Positions 16,878-23,604 of a stretch of 64,000 bases of DNA are shown here, one piece after another (the first letter of the stretch is position 1; every line of letters starts with the position of its first letter). Below the pieces are notes generated by a model. The model was not told where the DNA came from and searched no databases. It saw only the letters and a program-made list of their open reading frames with translations. Both the position numbers and the translations under genes were made by a program. The stretch is from CAVAWX01 sp963614215 (GTDB taxonomy: Bacteria; Actinomycetota; Coriobacteriia; Coriobacteriales; QAMH01), in NCBI GenBank assembly GCA_963614215.1, contig CAVECB010000007.1:1-64000 (forward strand), in the 5' to 3' direction.

Positions 16878-19064
16878 ATGAGAAACATCTGGAACATATT
16901 CGTCTCGGACATGCGCAGCCTAAACGCCAACGCGGTGAGCGTCATCCTCGCGGTCGGCCTCGTCTTGATGCCCTCGATGTTTGCCTGGTACAACATTTTG
17001 GCCTGCTGGGACGCCTTCAACAACACGGGCAATTTAAAGGTTGCCGTCGCCAACACCGACGAGGGGTATTCGAGCGACCTTTTGCCGGTGGACATCAACG
17101 TGGGCGAGCAGGTGGTCGACTCCCTGCGCGCCAATGACCAGATGGATTGGATCATCACCGACAAAGACGACGCCATCGACGGGGCGGCCGGTGGCAGGTA
17201 CTACGCGGCGCTCGTCATTCCGGAAAGCTTCAGCCGCGACATTATGTCGTTTTACTCGAGCAACGCGCAGGCGGCGCCTCTGGTCTACTACTCCAACGAG
17301 AAAAAGAGCGCCATCGCGCCGAAGGTGACCGACCAGGGCGCCGACACCATCTCCTACACCATCAACAAGGAGTTCAGCGAAACCCTAAGCGAGATCATCT
17401 TAAACGAGCTCGACACCATGCTCGACGTGGCAGGAGACGAGGAGACGACCAAGCGCGTGAACGACCTGGTCGAACATGTGGGCAAGACGGCCTCGCAGAT
17501 GCGGCAGCACTGCAAGACGCTCGACAGCTACGCGAGCATGATTGACTCGTGCCGCACGCTCGTCGAAGGCTCGCAAGACCTACTCGGGCGGCTGGAGGAA
17601 AGCGCGGGCGCGGCATCGGACTCGATAGCGTCCGGGCAGGACAAGGCCAGCACGCTGCGCGATTCTCTGGACAGCGCCGTGAAGACGCTTTCGGGTTCCA
17701 TCGACAACTGCGCGCAAGGCTACGACAAGGTCGCTGACACCATACGAAACGCCTTCGACTCGAGCACGCAAAACGCCGGCGACACGACTGCGGCCCTGCA
17801 GGAGGCGGCCGACATGCTCTCCGAGCAGGCCGGGCAACTCGAAGAGATGAGCAGCGCCCTGAGGGGGCTGGCCAGCGAACTGCCCGAGGCGCAGGCACAA
17901 AGCATCGAGCAGTTCTGCGACCTCCTTGACTTCAACGCAAAGATGCAGCGCGACAGCGCCGAAGGGCTGGTCGAGACGATTGCGCAGATCGAGTCGGGGT
18001 CTGCGACGCTTGCGGAAAAACGCGGCCAAATTGAAGAAGAGGCGCAGACGGCGGCCGCCTCCCTGCAGCAGCTGAAAGACTCCTACCACGCCGATGTGGA
18101 ATCTGCGATCAGCGAGCTGGCGTCGAATCTGGCAGACGCCGCAGACAAGGTCGCCCAGGCAGGAGAAGGCCTCTCGAACGCGCAAGAGGAGATGTCTGCG
18201 GGTCTGTCCGAGGGCCTGGCCAAACTCGACGAGGCCAAGGCGTCCATCGAGCAGGCCTCACAAAAACTCGCCGCAGCCGCCGACGAGTTGGACGCCGCCC
18301 ACGACAAGCTCGCTGCGGCCATGGACAGCGGCGGCGTGGACAAGGTGAAGGAGATAATCGGCGAAGACACGTCGGCGCTCGCAGCCAACCTGGCGGCGCC
18401 GGTGGGCATCGAGCGCAAGGCTATCTTTGCCTCCAACAGCTTCGGCTCGTCTATGGCTCCGCTGTACGCGACGCTGGCCTTGTGGGTGGGCTGCCTGCTC
18501 TCCGTCGTCTTGATCAAGACCAACCCCAACGAAAAGACGCTTTCGCGCTGCACAAGAAAGCCGCACCTGCACGAAATCTTCCTCGGGCGCTTCGGGCTGT
18601 TCGCCGTCATCTCGCTTCTGCAAAGCACCGTCATGGCCGTGGGCAACATGCTCTTCTTGCAGGTGCAGATGAGCGACCCTGTGCTCTACCTCGTGTGCTT
18701 CTGGGTCTCGGGGCTGGTATTCCAGTTCATCATGTACACACTCGTAGCCTCGTTCGGCAACGTGGGCAAGGCCATCTCCGTGCTGCTGCTGATCGTGCAG
18801 GTGACGAGCTCGAACGGCTCCTATCCGCTGCAGCTGCTGCCCGATTTTGCCACCATTTTGAGTCCGCTCATGCCCGCCACCTACGTGATCAGTGCGATGC
18901 GGGCAGCGATGTTTGGCGTCTACCAGGGCGATTTCTGGGTCTACATGGGCCAGTTGCTCGTCTTCATCGTGCCCATGGCCATGCTCGGCCTGCTGCTGCG
19001 CCGTCCCTTCGTGAAGATAAACGAGCGCTTCGTGGAAAAGACCGAGAGGTCCAAGCTCATCTAG
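16878..19064 (+). CDS. YhgE/Pip-type membrane protein 2
   Basis: 728 aa, a paralogue of the preceding protein. One N-terminal membrane helix (AVSVILAVGLVLMPSMFAWY) leads into the matching motif WYNILACWDAFNNTGN. The extracytoplasmic region (about 45-505) has a YYSNEKKSAIAPKVTDQG segment that parallels YYVNEKVSAVSPKVTDSG in protein 1. It also has extended heptad-like coiled coil. Five or six C-terminal membrane helices follow. It lacks the Lys/Gly tail of its neighbour. The 3-bp spacing implies one transcript and probably a heteromeric complex. No WXG100-type small substrate or FtsK/SpoIIIE ATPase gene is nearby, so a type VII secretion role is not supported here. Confidence 0.85.
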   Translation: MRNIWNIFVSDMRSLNANAVSVILAVGLVLMPSMFAWYNILACWDAFNNTGNLKVAVANTDEGYSSDLLPVDINVGEQVVDSLRANDQMDWIITDKDDAIDGAAGGRYYAALVIPESFSRDIMSFYSSNAQAAPLVYYSNEKKSAIAPKVTDQGADTISYTINKEFSETLSEIILNELDTMLDVAGDEETTKRVNDLVEHVGKTASQMRQHCKTLDSYASMIDSCRTLVEGSQDLLGRLEESAGAASDSIASGQDKASTLRDSLDSAVKTLSGSIDNCAQGYDKVADTIRNAFDSSTQNAGDTTAALQEAADMLSEQAGQLEEMSSALRGLASELPEAQAQSIEQFCDLLDFNAKMQRDSAEGLVETIAQIESGSATLAEKRGQIEEEAQTAAASLQQLKDSYHADVESAISELASNLADAADKVAQAGEGLSNAQEEMSAGLSEGLAKLDEAKASIEQASQKLAAAADELDAAHDKLAAAMDSGGVDKVKEIIGEDTSALAANLAAPVGIERKAIFASNSFGSSMAPLYATLALWVGCLLSVVLIKTNPNEKTLSRCTRKPHLHEIFLGRFGLFAVISLLQSTVMAVGNMLFLQVQMSDPVLYLVCFWVSGLVFQFIMYTLVASFGNVGKAISVLLLIVQVTSSNGSYPLQLLPDFATILSPLMPATYVISAMRAAMFGVYQGDFWVYMGQLLVFIVPMAMLGLLLRRPFVKINERFVEKTERSKLI

Positions 19065-19076
19065 AGACGCCGTGGC

Positions 19077-19145
19077 AGCGTCGCCCGAAAGCAGCGTCGC
19101 CACGCTCTGAAAAGCGTCGCGGTGCCGCCCCAAAAGCAGCGTCGC
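19077..19145. repeat. Four copies of AGCGTCGC upstream of sstT
   Basis: AGCGTCGC occurs at 19077, 19093, 19113 and 19138, three of them preceded by GC or CAGC. Spacing is irregular (16, 20 and 25 bp). The copies lie between the second YhgE gene and the sstT promoter. They could be regulator half-sites or decay of a small tandem repeat. Confidence 0.5.
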
Positions 19146-19157
19146 GCCGTCCACCAC

Positions 19158-19186
19158 TTGAAACACACACGAAAACCACGTTTTAT
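19158..19186 (+). promoter_or_regulatory. Candidate sigma-70 promoter for sstT
   Basis: TTGAAA (19158-19163), 17-bp spacer, TTTTAT (19181-19186), about 58 bp upstream of the sstT ATG. The fit to the consensus is reasonable. Confidence 0.5.
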
Positions 19187-19244
19187 CCGAATAGAGGTAT
19201 GATGTGCGGCGTTTGCGCTATCCACCTCTAGGGAAGGTCGTTAT

Positions 19245-20642
19245 ATGAAACGTATATGGGAAAAATACAACGGCGTGAGCTTGATCTTGCGCATCGTCGT
19301 CGGCTTGGTCATCGGCGCCATACTCGGCATCGTGCTGCCGGACGCGCTGCTTGAATCGGAGGGTTTTGCAAGCGGCGGCGCCTTCAATACCTTCCTCATA
19401 GGCCTCACGCAGTTCATCGCCTTGCTGGGCAGCCTGTTCACGAGTGCGTTGAAGGGTCTGGCGCCGGTGCTCGTCTTCTTCATCGTCGTCTCCGCGCTGG
19501 CAAACGCCAAGGGCGCGGGCACGATGAAGACGATCATCATCCTCTACCTGGTCTCCACCTTCATCGCGGCTCTCGTCGCGGTCGTGGCCTCGTTCATCTT
19601 CCCCATCGACATGGTGTTTGCCGATCCCCCCGAAGAGGACGTGACGGCCCCGAGCGGCATCGCCGAGGTCTTGACCACGCTGGTCATGAACGCGGTGGCA
19701 AACCCGGTGGACGCGCTGGCAAACGCCAACTACATCGGCATCCTGTGCTGGGCCGTCGTGCTCGGCATCGCGTTGCGCGTGGCCAAGCAGCACACGAAAG
19801 AGGTGTTCGAAAACGTCGCGAATGCCGTGGCAAAAATCGTCGAGTGGGTCATCAGCTTCGCGCCCTTCGGCATCATGGGTCTGATCTACACCTCCGTAGC
19901 CAGCTCCGGCGTCGAGATCTTCACCACCTACGGGCTGCTCATATTGCTGCTCGTGGGCTGCATGATCGTGATCGCGTTTGGCGCCAACCCGCTGATCACG
20001 TGGATTTGCATACGCGAGAACCCCTACCCGCTCGTGTGGCGCTGCCTGCGCGAATCCGGCCTCATGGCGTTTTTCACCCGCAGCTCGGCGGCCAACATCC
20101 CCGTGAACATGCGCCTGTGCAAGTCGCTCGGCCTCGACGAGGACAACTACTCGGTCTCCATCCCGCTCGGCGCGACCATCAACATGGCGGGCGCCTCGGT
20201 GACCATCTCGGTGATGACGATGGCCACCTGCCACGCGCTGGGCATTTCCGTGGACATCCCCACTGCCGTGATCTTGTCGGTGCTCTCGGCCATCTCGGCA
20301 TGCGGCGCGTCTGGCGTGGCTGGCGGCTCGCTGCTGCTGATTCCACTCGCGTGCTCGCTGTTCGGCATTGGCAACGACGTGGCCATGCAGGTGGTGGGCG
20401 TCGGATTTGTGATCGGCGTGATCCAGGATTCCTGCGAGACGGCGATCAACTCCAGCTCGGATGCACTGTTCACCGCCGTGGCCGAATACCGCGAGCGTCG
20501 GCTTGCGGGCATCCCCTTTAATGCGGGTAAAGACGACGACCCCGTGAAACTGCCCGGCAAGGGCGCTCGTGCGGACGAAGGGGCGGCCGCCGAGAGCAAG
20601 GCCGCCACAGACGGTGAAAAGGACGCTGCAGCCGAGGAATAG
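19245..20642 (+). CDS. sstT: Sodium:serine/threonine symporter SstT
   Basis: 465 aa membrane protein of the dicarboxylate/amino acid:cation symporter family. It imports serine and threonine with Na+. The family core is clear: FTRSSAANIPVNMRLCKSLG, followed by SIPLGATINMAGASVTISVM, with the re-entrant-loop serine stretch. About eight membrane helices precede an Ala/Lys/Glu-rich cytoplasmic tail. A GGAAGG site lies upstream of ATG 19245. It is transcribed toward recO, and the intergenic gap contains unresolved bases. Confidence 0.93.
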   Translation: MKRIWEKYNGVSLILRIVVGLVIGAILGIVLPDALLESEGFASGGAFNTFLIGLTQFIALLGSLFTSALKGLAPVLVFFIVVSALANAKGAGTMKTIIILYLVSTFIAALVAVVASFIFPIDMVFADPPEEDVTAPSGIAEVLTTLVMNAVANPVDALANANYIGILCWAVVLGIALRVAKQHTKEVFENVANAVAKIVEWVISFAPFGIMGLIYTSVASSGVEIFTTYGLLILLLVGCMIVIAFGANPLITWICIRENPYPLVWRCLRESGLMAFFTRSSAANIPVNMRLCKSLGLDEDNYSVSIPLGATINMAGASVTISVMTMATCHALGISVDIPTAVILSVLSAISACGASGVAGGSLLLIPLACSLFGIGNDVAMQVVGVGFVIGVIQDSCETAINSSSDALFTAVAEYRERRLAGIPFNAGKDDDPVKLPGKGARADEGAAAESKAATDGEKDAAAEE

Positions 20643-20665
20643 CGCCAATGTGCAAAGCGTCGGCG

Positions 20666-20756
20666 NNNNNNNNNNNNNNNNNNNNNNNNNNNNNNNNNNN
20701 NNNNNNNNNNNNNNNNNNNNNNNNNNNNNNNNNNNNNNNNNNNNNNNNNNNNNNNN
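20666..20756. other. 91 unresolved bases (N)
   Basis: A run of N lies between the convergent 3' ends of sstT and recO, flanked by CGTCGGCG and GGCGCCGC. The GC-rich flanks suggest a strong hairpin, such as a bidirectional terminator, that resisted sequencing or assembly. The true length may differ. Confidence 0.95.
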
Positions 20757-20767
20757 GGCGCCGCAGG

Positions 20768-21634
20768 CTAATCTGTGGGCAGCGACCTGAGGAAATCGAT
20801 GCAGCGCAAGTTCAGGGAAAGGTGCTCGCGGCACCACCTCTGGGTGAAATCGAGCAGACGGGCGGACGGCATGCCGGAAACGGCGGTCGCACCGCCCGCT
20901 TTGCTATCTCTGGCCGCAGCTGTTTTTCCGGCATCTCCGGCGCCGCCTCGTGCATCGCCACTCGGCACGGCGGCACCTGCCGGCTTCAAGATGCAGCCCA
21001 TATCGGCAAACGAGGTGTGCAAAAGAAAGTCCACCGCCTGCCACACACGCGAGTCGATGGCATCGCCGCCGCCCACGAGCGCCGCGCATTCCCCGCAGAT
21101 GGCCCCGCCCGCCGCGATGCCGTAGCGCGTCGGAGAGGGCAGGGGGCGCCCGCAACTCGCGCACGCGTGCAACGAGGGAGCAAAGCCCAGCATCGCGCAC
21201 GCCTTCAACATGTGGGCGCAGGAAAGCACGGGCGCGGCATCCGGGTCGGCGTCCCCGATGGCGGCAAGGGCCACCCGCGTGAGGGGGAAGATGCGCGCGT
21301 CTCCGCCCGCCCCGTCGCGGCCGGCCTTCTCCAAAAGCTCGGCCATACAGTCGCAGGCCGCCGTGCGCACGAGGTCTTCGCGGCACGCCGCGTTCGTTTC
21401 CAGGCAGCGCACCTCGCCTAGGGTCTCCAGGCTGCGCCCGGGGTGCAGTTGCGCCTCCACGACGCTAAAAGGCTCGAGCCTTGCCCCATAGCGGCTGCCC
21501 GGGCGGCGCACGCCTTTTGCCACCGCGCGCACCTGGCGGCTCTCGTCGTCGGAGAGCATGGTGAGTATCGCGTCGGTTTCCTTGAGTTTTGTGCGTTTTA
21601 GGACTATGCAGGTTCGCTTATAGACCCTCGCCAT
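20768..21634 (-). CDS. recO: DNA repair protein RecO
   Basis: 288 aa. An N-terminal OB-fold (YKRTCIVLKRTKLKETDAIL) is followed by a helical domain and a Cys4-type site (CASCGRPLP ... ICGEC at about 160-185). RecO loads RecA at gaps with RecR. Low-complexity Gly/Ala sequence near residues 232-262 interrupts the C-terminal part, longer than usual. Its start overlaps the era stop by 17 nt, the common era-recO pairing. Confidence 0.92.
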   Translation of the reverse strand: MARVYKRTCIVLKRTKLKETDAILTMLSDDESRQVRAVAKGVRRPGSRYGARLEPFSVVEAQLHPGRSLETLGEVRCLETNAACREDLVRTAACDCMAELLEKAGRDGAGGDARIFPLTRVALAAIGDADPDAAPVLSCAHMLKACAMLGFAPSLHACASCGRPLPSPTRYGIAAGGAICGECAALVGGGDAIDSRVWQAVDFLLHTSFADMGCILKPAGAAVPSGDARGGAGDAGKTAAARDSKAGGATAVSGMPSARLLDFTQRWCREHLSLNLRCIDFLRSLPTD

Positions 21635-22598
21635 AGCCGAACCTCTTCACCTGGTTGGCGTCGCGCCGCCAGTTCTTCCTCACCTTCACCGAAAGGTCTA
21701 GGTGAACCTTTGCCCCGAAGAAACGTTCGAGGTCGGCACGAGCCTCGCTGCCCACCCGCTTGATGGCGCGCCCGCCGCGCCCGATGATGATGCCTTTTTG
21801 GCTGTCGCGCTCGACATAGACGACGGCCCAGATGCGTCGAAAACCCGTGCGCTTGTCCGTCTCGATCTGCTCGACTTCCACGCCGCAGGCATGGGGTACC
21901 TCGTCGCGCATCGAGCGCAGGATTTTCTCGCGGATGAACTCGGCGACGACCACCTCGACGGGCTGGTCCAGGCCGGTGCCCTTCGGAAACCAGCGCGGGC
22001 CGTGCGGCAGGAGCCGGGCGACCTCTTCGATAAAGGCGTCCACGTTTTTGCCCTCGAGCGCCGACAGGCACACGATGGCATCCCATTCAGCGAGGTCTTT
22101 CGCGGCCAACACCTGCGCCTCAGCCACGTCGCGCGAGACGGTGTCGGTCTTCGAAACGACGAGGATCTTGTGTGCGCGGGCGGCCGCTACCGATTTCGCC
22201 ACCCACCTATCGCCGCCGCCCACAGGCTTGGACGCGTCCACGAGCATGGCGACGACGTCCACGCCCTCGATGGCCTTCAGGGCCGAATCGTCGAGTGCGG
22301 CGCCGAGCGCGTCTTCGGGCTTGTGCAGGCCGGGCGTGTCCACGACGACCATCTGCATGTCGTCGGTGTCGTAGACGGCGCGGAAGCGGTGGCGCGTCGT
22401 CTGAGGCGTGTCGGAGGTGATGGCGAGTTTTTCGCCCATGATGGCGTTGAGCAGCGTGGATTTGCCCGCGTTGGGGCGGCCCACAAGCGTGACGAAGCCG
22501 CTGCGAAAAGTGGCGGGGTCGATGTCGTCGGGCGCGGTGCCGTCGGAAATGCCCGCCGCCTTCAACATCTCGTCCAAATCGGTCGTCTTGTCGCCCAT
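21618..22598 (-). CDS. era: GTPase Era
   Basis: 326 aa. Era binds 16S rRNA and helps 30S assembly. G1 is GRPNAGKST, G3 DTPGLHKPED, and the C-terminal KH domain carries GIIIGRGGRAIKRVG. The G4 motif, normally NKxD, reads SKTD (VVSKTDTVSRD). About 36 residues precede the G domain, longer than in enterobacteria. ATG 22598 is chosen for the GGGGAGG just upstream; an earlier in-frame Met has no such site. It is translationally coupled to recO. Confidence 0.95.
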   Translation of the reverse strand: MGDKTTDLDEMLKAAGISDGTAPDDIDPATFRSGFVTLVGRPNAGKSTLLNAIMGEKLAITSDTPQTTRHRFRAVYDTDDMQMVVVDTPGLHKPEDALGAALDDSALKAIEGVDVVAMLVDASKPVGGGDRWVAKSVAAARAHKILVVSKTDTVSRDVAEAQVLAAKDLAEWDAIVCLSALEGKNVDAFIEEVARLLPHGPRWFPKGTGLDQPVEVVVAEFIREKILRSMRDEVPHACGVEVEQIETDKRTGFRRIWAVVYVERDSQKGIIIGRGGRAIKRVGSEARADLERFFGAKVHLDLSVKVRKNWRRDANQVKRFGYGEGL

Positions 22599-22674
22599 GC
22601 GCTCCTCCCCTGCCGTCTTTCGGCGCTTTCTCGCGCTGTCTGCAGCGCAGGCGGCGCGTTTGTCTTCCATGCGC

Positions 22675-23256
22675 CTAGCGGATGAAGTTCGTGAGAACCT
22701 TGTCTGCGGCCTGCGGTTGTTCGACGCCTGCCGCGCGGCCTGCCTCGATGCTCTTCAACAGCCAGGCCATGTTGCGGCCAAGCACGCGCATGACCTGCAT
22801 GCCCTCTTCGTCTTGGCGCACCTCGTCGGGCGTGTTGCCGTGCACCATGGTCCAATAGCGCGAGGTCACGTGCGGCATCTCGTTAAACTCGATGTATTTG
22901 TCGAGCACGTCGAGCGTGGCCGTCGTACCGCCGCGCCTAGCCGAGGCGACGGTGGCCGCCGGCTTGAAGCGCAGGTCGTCTGCAGCAACGCCGAAGAAGC
23001 GGTCCATGAAGGCGACCATCTCGCCGGAAGGCGAGGCATAGTAGACCGGGGCGCCGAAGACAAAGCCGTCGGCCTCCTTGGCCTTGGCGGCCACCCCCTT
23101 CACCAGCTCGTCGATCTGCCCGTTCACCGCGCGCTCGCCGATAAAAACGATTTCGGTGTCGATGCCATGCGCCTCGAGCTCTTTTGCCACCTCGGAAAGT
23201 GCCGTGTACGTGCACATCTTCTCGCGGCGGCTGCCGTTCACCATCAAGACCTTCAT
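22675..23256 (-). CDS. Flavodoxin-like NAD(P)H-dependent FMN reductase family protein
   Basis: 193 aa. The N-terminal MKVLMVNGSRREKMCTYTAL is the phosphate-binding loop of flavodoxin-like FMN proteins. GAPVYYASPSGEMVAFMDR is the second flavin-contact region. GTTATLDVLDKYIEFNEMP is typical of the iron-sulfur-flavoprotein/FMN-reductase subgroup. The Cys cluster of true iron-sulfur flavoproteins is missing. A cytoplasmic redox enzyme; the substrate is unknown. It lies 76 bp upstream of era on the same strand. Confidence 0.85.
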   Translation of the reverse strand: MKVLMVNGSRREKMCTYTALSEVAKELEAHGIDTEIVFIGERAVNGQIDELVKGVAAKAKEADGFVFGAPVYYASPSGEMVAFMDRFFGVAADDLRFKPAATVASARRGGTTATLDVLDKYIEFNEMPHVTSRYWTMVHGNTPDEVRQDEEGMQVMRVLGRNMAWLLKSIEAGRAAGVEQPQAADKVLTNFIR

Positions 23257-23308
23257 GTTCGTCCTGTCCTTTAAACGTTTCTTTGATATAGGCGTGACTT
23301 TGAAAAGA

Positions 23309-23328
23309 TGGTGGGTCGTCAGGGATTC
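23309..23328 (-). repeat. Copy of the tRNA-Lys 3' end (20-bp direct repeat, distal copy)
   Basis: The 20 bases 23309-23328 match 23493-23512, which form the 3' end of tRNA-Lys including its encoded CCA. The copies are in the same orientation, 184 bp apart. Duplicated tRNA 3' ends are typical scars of site-specific integration, so this may be an att-like remnant. Confidence 0.75.
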
Positions 23329-23446
23329 CGCGCCTGCTCGCGCCTTGCGGCGCTGCGCATCGCGCAGACCTCGCGCCCTACCGGGCGCTCGGCCGAAAAC
23401 AGCCCGCTGGGCTGTTTTCCTCTCCCGGGTTCGAATCCGGGACGAC
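23328..23446. repeat. Compact multi-hairpin element next to tRNA-Lys
   Basis: Consecutive perfect inverted repeats occur with almost no spacers. They are GCGCC-TTGC-GGCGC (23340-23353), CTGCGC-ATC-GCGCAG (23353-23367), GCGCCC-TACC-GGGCGC (23373-23388) and GAAAACAGCCC-GCT-GGGCTGTTTTC (23395-23419). Then comes a T-arm-like CCCGGGTTCGAATCCGGG with ACGACG (about 23424-23446). The outer ends (GTCGTCAGGGATTC and GAATCCGGGACGAC) are themselves inverted with two mismatches. No coding potential is credible. It could be a structured RNA, a folded mobile repeat or a scar of integration. Confidence 0.7.
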
Positions 23447-23472
23447 GCTGCCTCCTGAAGTCCCCTTTCAGT

Positions 23473-23489
23473 TTAAACGTAGCGTTTAA
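23473..23489. repeat. Short palindrome just after tRNA-Lys
   Basis: TTAAACG-TAG-CGTTTAA is a perfect 7-3-7 inverted repeat 4 bp beyond the CCA end of tRNA-Lys. No T-run follows on the minus strand, so it is not a classical terminator. It may help 3' processing. Confidence 0.5.
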
Positions 23490-23492
23490 TGG

Positions 23493-23568
23493 TGGTGGGT
23501 CGTCAGGGATTCGAACCCTGGACCTTGGGATTAAAAGTCCCCTGCTCTGCCAGCTGAGCTAACGACCC
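23493..23568 (-). tRNA. tRNA-Lys (TTT), CCA encoded
   Basis: Minus strand GGGTCGTTAGCTCAGCTGG..., with anticodon loop CTTTTAA giving anticodon TTT. The T-arm is CAGGGTTCGAATCCCTG, the acceptor GACGACCC-A, and CCA is encoded (TGG at 23493-23495 on the plus strand). All stems pair. It starts 36 bp after the clpX stop and may be co-transcribed with it. Confidence 0.96.
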
Positions 23569-23604
23569 GTGACACAAGACGCTATTCTAGCGCAAAAGCG
23601 ACCG

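Noticed and set aside
14094..19064. Type VII secretion locus
   Set aside because: YhgE/Pip proteins are EsaA-like, but WXG100, EssB and EssC genes are missing from the window.
20666..20756. Possible mobile element or gene in the N run
   Set aside because: No sequence is available; only an unresolved gap can be stated.
23308..23562. 84-codon plus-strand open frame ending in the peptide GIRTLDLGIKSPLLCQLS
   Set aside because: It is the antisense of tRNA-Lys and the hairpin element. Similar peptides arise artificially wherever a tRNA-Lys is read backwards.
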